Of a stretch of 19,136 nt of DNA, positions 12,760-19,136 are shown in pieces; within the stretch, counting starts at the first letter, position 1; each line of letters opens with the position of its first letter. The notes under the pieces were generated by a model. The model was not told the DNA's origin, ran no database searches, and saw only the letters and a program-made list of their open reading frames with translations. The translations under genes and the position numbers were made by a program. The DNA is from an uncultured Oscillospiraceae bacterium (GTDB lineage Bacteria > Bacillota_A > Clostridia > Oscillospirales > Oscillospiraceae), in the NCBI GenBank assembly GCA_900757695.1, contig CAAEOU010000350.1:1-19136 (forward strand), written 5' to 3'.

Positions 12760-15129
12760 TTATTTCGGCTGCGTCCATTTCCAGTCCCGGACCTCCGGCA
12801 GATCCACGCCGAATTCCCGGATATACTGCTTGTGTTCAATGAGCTTATCCCGCATCAGCTGGATCAGGAAGGCCCCACGATTGCCCAGCTGGGGCAGACG
12901 GTTGATGACATCCATCACCAGATGGAAGCGGTCAATGTCGTTCTGTACCCGCATGTCAAAGGGCGTTGTAATGGTGCCCTCCTCCTTGTAGCCCCGCACA
13001 TGGAGCTGGCGGTTGGTGCGCCGGTAGGTGAGTTCATGGATCAATGTGGGATAGCCGTGGAAGGCGAAGATGATGGGCTTATCCTTAGTGAACAGTGCGT
13101 CATAGTCTGTGTCGCTGAGCCCGTGGGGATGCTCATTGGCGGGCTGGAGCTTCATCAGGTCCACCACGTTGACTACCCGCACCTTGATCTCCGGCATATA
13201 CTGCCGCAGAATCGTCACGGCGGCCAGGGTTTCCAGTGTGGGGGTGTCGCCGCAGCAGGCCATGACCACATCGGGCTCCTGTCCGGCGTCATTGCTGGCC
13301 CATTGCCAGATGCCGATGCCCTGAGTGCAATGCCGGATGGCCTGCTCCATGGTCAGCCACTGAGGGCGGGGATGCTTGCTGGTGACCAGTACGTTGACAT
13401 AATTCCGGCTGCGGATGCAGTGGTCAAAGCAGCTCAGCAGGCAGTTGGCATCCGGGGGCAGATACAAGCGCACCACATCTGCCTTCTTATTGGCTACATG
13501 GTCCAGAAAGCCCGGATCCTGATGGGTAAAGCCGTTGTGATCCTGCTGCCAGACGTTGCTGGAGAGCACATAGTTCAGGGAGGCAATGTCCTGCCGCCAG
13601 GGCAGCTGTGCGCAGACCTTCAGCCATTTTGCGTGCTGGGCAAACATGGAGTCCACAATGCGGATAAACGCCTCATAGCTGTTGAAGAAGCCGTGGCGTC
13701 CGGTCAGCAGATAGCCTTCCAGCCAGCCCTGGCACATATGCTCAGAGAGCATACCGTCCATGACCCGGCCATCGGCGGAGAGAAACTCGTCTGCGGGTGT
13801 CATATCTGCCTGCCACTGACGGTTTTCTACTTCAAATACATGGCCCAGCCGGTTGGACATGGTCTCGTCAGGGCCAAAGATCCGGAAGTTCTTCTCGTCC
13901 CTGTTCAGACGGAAGATGTCTCGTACATAGCCGCCCAGCTCGATCATATCCTGAGCCTCTACCGCACCCGGAGCGGGAACGTCTACGGCGTAATCCCGGA
14001 AATCCGGCAGACGCAGGCTCCGCAGCAGAAGGCCGCCGTTGGCATGGGGATTGGCGCCCATCCGGCGAGTCCCCTCAGGGGCAAGGGACTGAAGCTCCGG
14101 GATCAGGCGGCCCTTTTCATCAAACAGTTCTTCGGGGTGGTAGCTCTTCAGCCACTGCTCCAGAATGCCGAGATGTTCCGGCTTATCCATGGAGACCGGT
14201 ACCTGATGGGCGCGGAAGCTGCCCTCAATCGGAACGCCGTCTACCTCCTTGGGGCCGGTCCAGCCCTTGGGAGAACGGAATACAATCATGGGCCAGCGAG
14301 GCCGCTGGGTGCTGCCGCCCTGGCGGGCGGCCTTCTGAATGGCGCGGATCTCTTCGATCACCGTGTCCAGCACAGCGGCCATTTTCTCGTGCATTTCCAT
14401 GGGGTCGGAGCCCTCTACAAAGTAGGGCTTCCAGCCGCAGCCCTCAAAGAAGCGCTGGACTTCCTCATGGGAGATCCGGGAAAATACCGTAGGATTGCTG
14501 ATCTTAAAGCCGTTGAGATGCAGGATCGGCAGAACAGCGCCATCCCCCGCGGGATTGAGGAACTTATTGCTGTGCCATGCGGTGGCCAGGGGGCCGGTTT
14601 CCGCTTCGCCATCGCCCACAACGCAGGCTGCGATTAGGTCAGGATTGTCAAATACCGCGCCGAAGGCATGGGCCAGAGAATAGCCCAGCTCGCCGCCCTC
14701 ATGAATGGAGCCCGGTGTCTCCGGTGCCACATGGCTGGGAATGCCGCCGGGGAAGGAGAACTGCTTGAACAGCCGGCGCATGCCCTCGATATCCCGGCTG
14801 ACATCGGGATAGATCTCACTGTAGGTGCCCTCCAGATAGGTCTGGGCTACCATGGCATTTCCGCCGTGTCCGGGGCCAGAGAGGTAGATCATGTCGAGAT
14901 CATACTTTTTAATTACCCGGTTCAGGTGGGTATAGATAAAGTTCTGCCCCGGAACAGTTCCCCAGTGGCCTACGATCTTCCGCTTGATATGCTCCGGCTT
15001 CAGAGGCTCCCGCAGAAGGGGGTTGTCCAGCAGATAGAGCTGACCGACCGCCAGATAGTTGGATGCCCGCCACCATGCGTCAAGATCGAGCAATTCTTTT
15101 TCATTTAATACATGCTGCTGTGTGCTCAT
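12760..15129 (-). CDS. xfp: Xylulose-5-phosphate/fructose-6-phosphate phosphoketolase
   Basis: 789 residues, normal for the family. An earlier in-frame ATG exists at 15174, but AGGAGGG lies five bases before the ATG at 15129 ([12 protein letters not shown]), which is taken as the start. This cytoplasmic, thiamine-diphosphate enzyme splits xylulose 5-phosphate (or fructose 6-phosphate) with phosphate to acetyl phosphate and glyceraldehyde 3-phosphate (or erythrose 4-phosphate). Visible signatures are [60 protein letters not shown] and the cofactor-binding [19 protein letters not shown] from about residue 171. The C-terminal transketolase-like half ([20 protein letters not shown]) is intact. 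It stands alone with its own promoter. In a Clostridia background it would feed acetyl phosphate to acetate kinase. Confidence 0.97.
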   Translation of the reverse strand: MSTQQHVLNEKELLDLDAWWRASNYLAVGQLYLLDNPLLREPLKPEHIKRKIVGHWGTVPGQNFIYTHLNRVIKKYDLDMIYLSGPGHGGNAMVAQTYLEGTYSEIYPDVSRDIEGMRRLFKQFSFPGGIPSHVAPETPGSIHEGGELGYSLAHAFGAVFDNPDLIAACVVGDGEAETGPLATAWHSNKFLNPAGDGAVLPILHLNGFKISNPTVFSRISHEEVQRFFEGCGWKPYFVEGSDPMEMHEKMAAVLDTVIEEIRAIQKAARQGGSTQRPRWPMIVFRSPKGWTGPKEVDGVPIEGSFRAHQVPVSMDKPEHLGILEQWLKSYHPEELFDEKGRLIPELQSLAPEGTRRMGANPHANGGLLLRSLRLPDFRDYAVDVPAPGAVEAQDMIELGGYVRDIFRLNRDEKNFRIFGPDETMSNRLGHVFEVENRQWQADMTPADEFLSADGRVMDGMLSEHMCQGWLEGYLLTGRHGFFNSYEAFIRIVDSMFAQHAKWLKVCAQLPWRQDIASLNYVLSSNVWQQDHNGFTHQDPGFLDHVANKKADVVRLYLPPDANCLLSCFDHCIRSRNYVNVLVTSKHPRPQWLTMEQAIRHCTQGIGIWQWASNDAGQEPDVVMACCGDTPTLETLAAVTILRQYMPEIKVRVVNVVDLMKLQPANEHPHGLSDTDYDALFTKDKPIIFAFHGYPTLIHELTYRRTNRQLHVRGYKEEGTITTPFDMRVQNDIDRFHLVMDVINRLPQLGNRGAFLIQLMRDKLIEHKQYIREFGVDLPEVRDWKWTQPK

Positions 15130-15188
15130 AGTTACCCTCCTTATCGCTAACGATGTATGAAACGTATGGAACAAGTTGATGTACTTCT

Positions 15189-15216
15189 ATTATACACATA
15201 TCAGTGAAAAAAGCAA
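15189..15216 (-). promoter_or_regulatory. Promoter of phosphoketolase gene
   Basis: On the minus strand a perfect TATAAT (15189-15194), preceded by TG at one base, lies 16 bases from TTGCTT (15211-15216). In the leader, CATAC occurs twice nine bases apart just downstream, a possible regulator site. Confidence 0.7.
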
Positions 15217-15260
15217 GTAGCAGAAATGAAAGAAGCGATATATTTGTGCAGAAACACAGA

Positions 15261-15304
15261 ATCCCCCACAGGGGCAGGAATGGTCCTTACACCTGATGGG
15301 GGAT
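15261..15304 (-). terminator. Terminator-like hairpin after the U32-like gene
   Basis: ATCCCCCA (15261-15268) pairs perfectly with TGGGGGAT (15297-15304), continued by CAGG/CCTG around a 19-base loop region. It begins six bases after the stop of the cysteine-rich gene. The T tract on the minus strand is poor (TCTGTGTTTCTG), so termination efficiency is uncertain. Confidence 0.5.
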
Positions 15305-15310
15305 CTTTCG

Positions 15311-16228
15311 TTAAAACAGATCCAGCATATTGCTGAGATAGATGTGCTCCCGGACGTGAAGCTGATACTCCGGCTTTGTCATGTAGTAGAGCAGAAATTC
15401 CAGCACCATTGCGCTGCCGAGGCCCCGGCCCTCCAGCTTGAAATTGGAAAATCCCATGGGCAGATAGGTATTCTGAATGTCCCCAATGCCGATAAAGCCC
15501 GGATTGGTCATGGCTTTGGAAAAGCGGTAGCCCTCCGCAGCGTCAGGGGCGGAACAGATGTGTTCGGGACAGGCTTCACCGAGGTTTTTTCGGCTGACGG
15601 TTTCATAGCAGTGTTTCCGATCCCGGCAGCCAAACCAGCAGCATTCGTTGCACAGAAATTCCACCTTGTCTTTCTGTGGAGCGGACAGCCTGTTTAGCTG
15701 GGAGAAGGCTTTGTTCAGGCGGAAATCCGGCACAACATATCGAAAATCCGCCCGGGAGACCTCCTCCTGAAACTGTGAAAAGTCCGTCAGGACCTTTGTG
15801 GTAGAGGAGACGAAATAGAATGCGGGGTATTCCTGCAGCAAATAGTCCAGCAGCAGCTCGGAGTGCACAATGACGCCGTTTTTGGGGTCGCCGTCTGAGG
15901 AAAAAAGGCGGCAAAGCCGGTTGCATTTGGGATCGGAAAGATGCACCGGCTGAAGCAGGGAATTGCTGAAGGTCAGCCGTGCGGAGATCCTGTACTCCTG
16001 CATCAGGGCAAGAACCGCCCGGGGATCGGCATCCCCGCTGCCGGTGCGGCCTCCACCCCAGATACAATCCGCAGGAGCGCCATAGATAGAGCCAATTTCA
16101 CACCAATCGTAGAAGTATTCCCGATGACTGCGAAATAATGGGAGAAAGAGACGGTACAGTTCGTAAAACTCAAATAGGCCGGGGAGATGGTAATAGGCGA
16201 TGGAACGCTTTTCATTGTTCCGATTCAT
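15311..16228 (-). CDS. Cysteine-rich protein resembling peptidase U32 (uncharacterised)
   Basis: 305 residues. AGGAG lies close upstream of the ATG at 16228. I do not recognise a named family with certainty. No signal peptide or membrane helix is seen. Cysteines are frequent, with a dense block C-x2-C-C-x3-C-x5-C at about residues 192-206 and further ones near 43, 56, 101, 105, 218 and 222. Near residue 261 the segment SNFKLEGRGLG resembles the KIEGR block that marks U32 proteases and their iron-sulfur relatives (UbiU/V, RlhA types), where it follows a cysteine cluster. A TIM-barrel-like, iron-sulfur protein is therefore a reasonable guess. The gene follows the SulP transporter by 68 bases and precedes a hairpin, so the two may form a small operon. 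Function unknown. Confidence 0.6.
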   Translation of the reverse strand: MNRNNEKRSIAYYHLPGLFEFYELYRLFLPLFRSHREYFYDWCEIGSIYGAPADCIWGGGRTGSGDADPRAVLALMQEYRISARLTFSNSLLQPVHLSDPKCNRLCRLFSSDGDPKNGVIVHSELLLDYLLQEYPAFYFVSSTTKVLTDFSQFQEEVSRADFRYVVPDFRLNKAFSQLNRLSAPQKDKVEFLCNECCWFGCRDRKHCYETVSRKNLGEACPEHICSAPDAAEGYRFSKAMTNPGFIGIGDIQNTYLPMGFSNFKLEGRGLGSAMVLEFLLYYMTKPEYQLHVREHIYLSNMLDLF

Positions 16229-16296
16229 AGGGCTCCTGTGCTCCTTTCACGGTCAGGGCAGCTTCATATAGAAATGCGGTCAGGATTTTTCCGGTT

Positions 16297-18438
16297 TTAT
16301 GGCTGGTCAGCCGGGGGCTCCTTGCCCTGAAGCTGGCGCAGGTGGTGATAGGCCGTGGGGTTCTGTGCCTCAAAGTGCTTCCGGTGCTTTTCCGTCCGGA
16401 GACGGACCCGGGCCAGCAGCTCGGGATTGCTTTCGGCCAGATGGGCTTCGATCTTCTGTCTGTGGATTTCTGCCCGGTGCACCATCCGGGCGATTTCCTC
16501 CTCGGAAAAGCGCCCGGTTTTCAGCTGTTCTTCAAGGCGCATTTCCAAGTGATCCAGAAACCGTTCTTCGTCTTCGGGGGCCAGCAGGTGCCAGCTGCCG
16601 TGACTGCTCTTGTCGGACAGCACCTGCTCCTCTGCGGACAGGGCATTGTCGCTTTCCAGAATCCGGTGCATGCCCTCACTGGCCATTTGCTCCATGACGG
16701 CCTCTGCCTCGGAGCCAAAAAGCCATTCAAATTCCAGCAGCTGCTCCATGTGGGCATCCGCATGGGCTGATTCTGCGGCTGCAAGGTCAACGGGCTGGCA
16801 TGGGGGATGGATTTCTGCATCCTCCAGAGCCAGTGTGATGGTGCGCCGAACGGCCCCTTCCCGCAGGAGGCTCTCTGCGTCCAGCCCCTTGAGCTGATCG
16901 TTCAGGGAGCCGTCATGCTCGGTCACATAGAAGGCAATCCCACGCTGGCGCAGATTCCGATCCAGAAGTACCAGACGTTCCGCAGCGGTGAGGTCGATGC
17001 TGCCGATGCCCCGGGCGTCCACCACAACGGCACGGGTCTCCGGTGTGATGGCGGCTTCGATATCGCCTTGCAGGCGGTCGATGTTGGCGAAAAACAGATT
17101 GCCGCTGAAGCGGTAGAGTACTGCGTCTCGAAGGGGCTGGGCATCTCGGTTCCGCTCCAGAGGGTAGTAGCCCTCCTGTCCCGGGATCACGCCCAGATAG
17201 GAGACCGGGGGTGTTACTGCGGAGATGGCTACCTCGAAGAAGGAAAGAAGCACGCCGATCATGACACCGTATACGGTGCCGAAGATCAGGACGCCCAGCA
17301 GGGCGATAAGGAAGATAAACAGCTCCTTTCGGCTGGTTTTCCACAGCTTCTTTGCCAACTGAAAATCAAGAATCCCCCAGAGGGCAGTCATAACAATGCC
17401 GGTCAAAATGGGGACCGGCAGGTATTTTAGCAGGGGGGTGCCTGCCAGCAGCACCAGCAGCATGGTGCCGAAGGCGGAAAGACTCATAAGCTGGGAGCGG
17501 CAGCCGAAGGAGTCGGCAATGCCGCTGCGGGAGACGCTTCCGTTGATGGGACAGCAGCCGGTAAAGGCACTGGCCAGATTCATGGCCCCGTAGGCCAGAA
17601 GCTCCCGGTTGTTGTCCAGTTTGTCACCGTATTTCATGGCATAGCTGCCGGAGGCCAGCAGCGTCTGGGCCATGACCACGGCGGCGATGCTCAGAGACTC
17701 AACGATCAGATCCTTCCCATAGACGCCCAGATAGGAAAAGCCGGGGAGCATCAGATGCGGAAGTCCCGGGGCGACCTCCAAGAGCATTTTTACGCCGTAG
17801 GCGTCCAAGTGGAAGACTGCCTGAAGTGCGGCGCCCACCAGCATCATGATCACCGTCATGGGGACCTTGGGGATCAGACGCTTGCACACGAGGATGACGG
17901 CAAAGGTGCCGAAGCCCAGAACTGCGGAGAGCGGGTGAAAGGCCGGAAGCTGCCGGACAATGTGCCCCAGCAGCGCAAAGAGCTCGCCGGTCCCGGCGCT
18001 GCCGCCAAAGAGCTTGGGAATCTGCATAAGAATGATCGTAAGCCCCACACCGGAAATAAAGCCGCCCATGACGGGAGTGGAGATATATTTGACGATCCGC
18101 CCGGCTTTCAGCAGAAAGAAGACCAGAAACCACAGCGCCGTCAGCAGGGAGATTAGCGGTACCAGCTGCATGGCTGCATCCGATTCTGCGGTGATTCCGA
18201 AGCCTGCCAGCAGACTGCCCACCATGACGGCGGGCATGGCATCCACGCCTACCACAAATTGCGGCGAGGTGGTGAGCAGGGAGAAGGCCAGAATGGGCAG
18301 CAGAGAGCCATAGAGACCGTAGACTGGGGGAAGCCCCGCAATTTGTGCGTAGCCCATGGAGATGGGGATGGATACCAGCGCAACGATAATGCCGGACAGG
18401 ATGTCCCGCCCGGGATGCCTGCTATTATATTGCTTCAT
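16297..18438 (-). CDS. SulP-family anion transporter with STAS domain and long C-terminal extension
   Basis: 713 residues, counted from the ATG at 18438, which has GGGAGG five bases upstream; a TTG six codons earlier is less likely. Residues 1-420 hold ten or more membrane segments with the SulP signatures ISMGYAQIAGLPPVYGLYGS and an internal ANRELL-type loop (NNRELLAYGAMNLASAFTGC, with SVSRSGIADSFGC). A STAS domain at about 430-545 (LYRFSGNLFFANIDRL, VVVDARGIGSIDLTAAERL) is the usual cytoplasmic regulatory part. The substrate could be sulfate, bicarbonate or another anion; no residue settles it. Residues 550-713 are unusual: about 160 mostly charged residues with predicted helices (EEERFLDHLEMRLEEQLKTG, HRAEIHRQKIEAHLAES), beyond the normal SulP end. 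It has its own strong promoter, and the downstream cysteine-rich gene may be co-transcribed. Confidence 0.88.
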   Translation of the reverse strand: MKQYNSRHPGRDILSGIIVALVSIPISMGYAQIAGLPPVYGLYGSLLPILAFSLLTTSPQFVVGVDAMPAVMVGSLLAGFGITAESDAAMQLVPLISLLTALWFLVFFLLKAGRIVKYISTPVMGGFISGVGLTIILMQIPKLFGGSAGTGELFALLGHIVRQLPAFHPLSAVLGFGTFAVILVCKRLIPKVPMTVIMMLVGAALQAVFHLDAYGVKMLLEVAPGLPHLMLPGFSYLGVYGKDLIVESLSIAAVVMAQTLLASGSYAMKYGDKLDNNRELLAYGAMNLASAFTGCCPINGSVSRSGIADSFGCRSQLMSLSAFGTMLLVLLAGTPLLKYLPVPILTGIVMTALWGILDFQLAKKLWKTSRKELFIFLIALLGVLIFGTVYGVMIGVLLSFFEVAISAVTPPVSYLGVIPGQEGYYPLERNRDAQPLRDAVLYRFSGNLFFANIDRLQGDIEAAITPETRAVVVDARGIGSIDLTAAERLVLLDRNLRQRGIAFYVTEHDGSLNDQLKGLDAESLLREGAVRRTITLALEDAEIHPPCQPVDLAAAESAHADAHMEQLLEFEWLFGSEAEAVMEQMASEGMHRILESDNALSAEEQVLSDKSSHGSWHLLAPEDEERFLDHLEMRLEEQLKTGRFSEEEIARMVHRAEIHRQKIEAHLAESNPELLARVRLRTEKHRKHFEAQNPTAYHHLRQLQGKEPPADQP

Positions 18439-18474
18439 AGGAGCCTCCCATATCAAAAGGTCATAGAGAACCCC

Positions 18475-18561
18475 GGGGCGCAGTAATCAAACTGCTGCGC
18501 ATGGGCCCGGAGCGTGATGTTCCATAGGCACCATTATACGCAATGTTGGGGGGCACGTCAA
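18475..18561 (-). promoter_or_regulatory. SulP gene promoter and leader hairpin
   Basis: On the minus strand TTGACG (18556-18561) and a perfect TATAAT (18533-18538) are 17 bases apart. The leader of about 90 bases contains GCGCAG-N11-CTGCGC (18478-18500), which can be extended by outer CCGGG/CCCGG pairs. It has no T-run and no recognised riboswitch consensus. Confidence 0.65.
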
Positions 18562-18634
18562 TTGGCTTGTGCGTGTGCATTCTGCCTGACTGTGTAGGCT
18601 TACAGGCTGTACAATGATGTGCTGCGGCGTGCAG

Positions 18635-18683
18635 AAAATAGAAATATCCGCAGGAACCGGCATGTATACCGGCTCCTGCGGAT
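18635..18683 (-). terminator. Terminator of the ABC transporter gene
   Basis: ATCCGCAGGAACCGG (18646-18660) pairs with CCGGCTCCTGCGGAT (18669-18683) with one mismatch and an 8-base loop. On the minus strand it is followed by ATTTCTATTTTCTG. It begins 20 bases after the stop of the ABC ATPase gene. Confidence 0.75.
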
Positions 18684-18703
18684 GATTTTACGGCTGCTTT
18701 CGT

Positions 18704-19041
18704 TTAGGCTTTGGCCATGTCCCATGCCTCGGCTTGCCTACGGATCTCGGCAAAGCGCTTATACAGACCGTCATGCTGAATCAGCGTCCGGTGGGTGCCG
18801 GACGCTACAATGGTGCCGTTGTCTACCACAAGGATCTGGTCGGCGTTTTGAATGGTAGCCAGCCGGTGAGCGATGGTGATGACGGTCTTGCCGCGGGTCA
18901 GCTCGGAAATGGCCTGCTGGATCAGATGCTCGTTTTCCGGATCAATGCTGGCTGTGGCCTCATCCAGAATAATAATGGGGGCGTCCTTCAGAATAGCCCG
19001 GGCGATGGAAATGCGCTGTTTTTCGCCGCCGGACAGGGTAA
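18704..19041 (-). pseudogene. C-terminal fragment of an ABC exporter ATPase
   Basis: The last ~111 residues of an ABC-transporter nucleotide-binding domain. Seen are the signature [14 protein letters not shown], Walker [14 protein letters not shown], the D-loop, and the H-loop in [20 protein letters not shown], ending [21 protein letters not shown]. This is the multidrug/lipid exporter (MdlB/MsbA-like) type, in which the ATPase follows a membrane domain in one ~580-residue chain. Everything upstream of the signature (membrane domain, Walker A, Q-loop) is missing: left of the TLSGGE block the reading becomes unrelated (PVYIVV) and the opposite strand codes for a recombinase. The first frame-consistent Met (19087) lies in that foreign part. 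Either a real disruption or a wrong join in the sequence. Confidence 0.75.
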
Positions 19042-19136
19042 CCACTATGTAGACCGGAGCCAGTGGCACATCACAGAAAATGTGCATGAGCCGATTATCA
19101 GCCGCAGCGATTTTGAAACCGTACAGCGGATTTTGG
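19040..19136 (+). pseudogene. Internal fragment of a large serine recombinase, cut by window edge
   Basis: In the frame starting at 19040 the plus strand reads [11 protein letters not shown] then [17 protein letters not shown] and RIL to the window end with no stop. The HEPIIS-x-x-x-F-x-x-VQ block is typical of the recombinase domain of large serine recombinases (Tn4451/TnpX-type and phage integrases), where it lies about 200 residues after the catalytic serine. No catalytic domain or start codon precedes it; instead the sequence passes directly into the opposed ABC gene. This is a fragment starting mid-protein and continuing past the edge. Only 32 residues are visible, so the family call is moderate. 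Confidence 0.65.

Noticed and set aside
12673..14637. 654-codon open frame on the plus strand
   Set aside because: Antisense to phosphoketolase; it also begins inside the MITE and shows no family motif.
15130..15174. Upstream in-frame ATG extending phosphoketolase by 15 residues
   Set aside because: The downstream ATG at 15129 has an ideal AGGAGGG five bases away and gives the normal family N-terminus; the added residues would lie over that ribosome binding site.

Overview
The window looks like chromosomal DNA of a low-redundancy, moderately GC-rich anaerobic member of the Bacillota, class Clostridia, most likely a gut Oscillospiraceae-type bacterium. The reasons are strong AGGAGG-type ribosome binding sites, TTGACA/TATAAT-like promoters, an S-layer-homology (SLH) surface protein, a lipoprotein ABC solute-binding protein paired with a membrane-anchored AraC regulator, an FMN riboswitch in front of an ECF-type S component, and a phosphoketolase. 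Species cannot be fixed from sequence alone.

Layout. (1) 1-4992, minus strand: a membrane-tethered AraC-family regulator, then a large solute-binding lipoprotein with no permease beside it, then a flavodoxin-like protein carrying a Gly-Pro-Gly repeat in one loop. (2) 4993-8718, minus: a 1241-residue secreted SLH protein with Shr/DUF1533-like modules, an InlB-like repeat, a probable beta-solenoid and a PSETP heptad stalk. Its 5' leader is strongly structured. (3) 8719-9073: divergent intergenic region with one good promoter in each direction. (4) 9074-11089, plus: an atypical old-yellow-enzyme/trimethylamine-dehydrogenase-like flavin oxidoreductase, ending at a long palindromic hairpin shared with the convergent operon. 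(5) 11194-12589, minus: promoter, FMN riboswitch, terminator, ribU-like riboflavin transporter, PNPOx-fold flavin protein. (6) 12611-12753: a 143-bp MITE-like element with IS1182-like ends. (7) 12760-15216, minus: phosphoketolase with its own promoter. (8) 15261-18561, minus: SulP anion transporter with a long C-terminal extension, followed by a cysteine-rich protein resembling peptidase U32. (9) 18640-19136: the C-terminal part of an ABC exporter ATPase (minus) abuts an internal fragment of a large serine recombinase (plus). Both genes are broken at the same point, near 19036-19046.

How the genes relate. Four of the proteins are, or handle, flavin: flavodoxin-like, OYE/TMADH-like, PNPOx-like and RibU. 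Only ribU and the PNPOx gene share a transcript, which the FMN riboswitch would control. Phosphoketolase is a stand-alone central carbon gene. Nothing here forms a complete known accessory system. The most unusual spots are the broken junction at the right end, the structured leader of the SLH gene, the divergent active site of the oxidoreductase and the repeat-bearing flavodoxin. Intergenic regions longer than 300 bp are 8719-9073 (promoters and leader; 8882-9004 shows nothing recognisable) and 12295-12759 (riboswitch, promoter and MITE).
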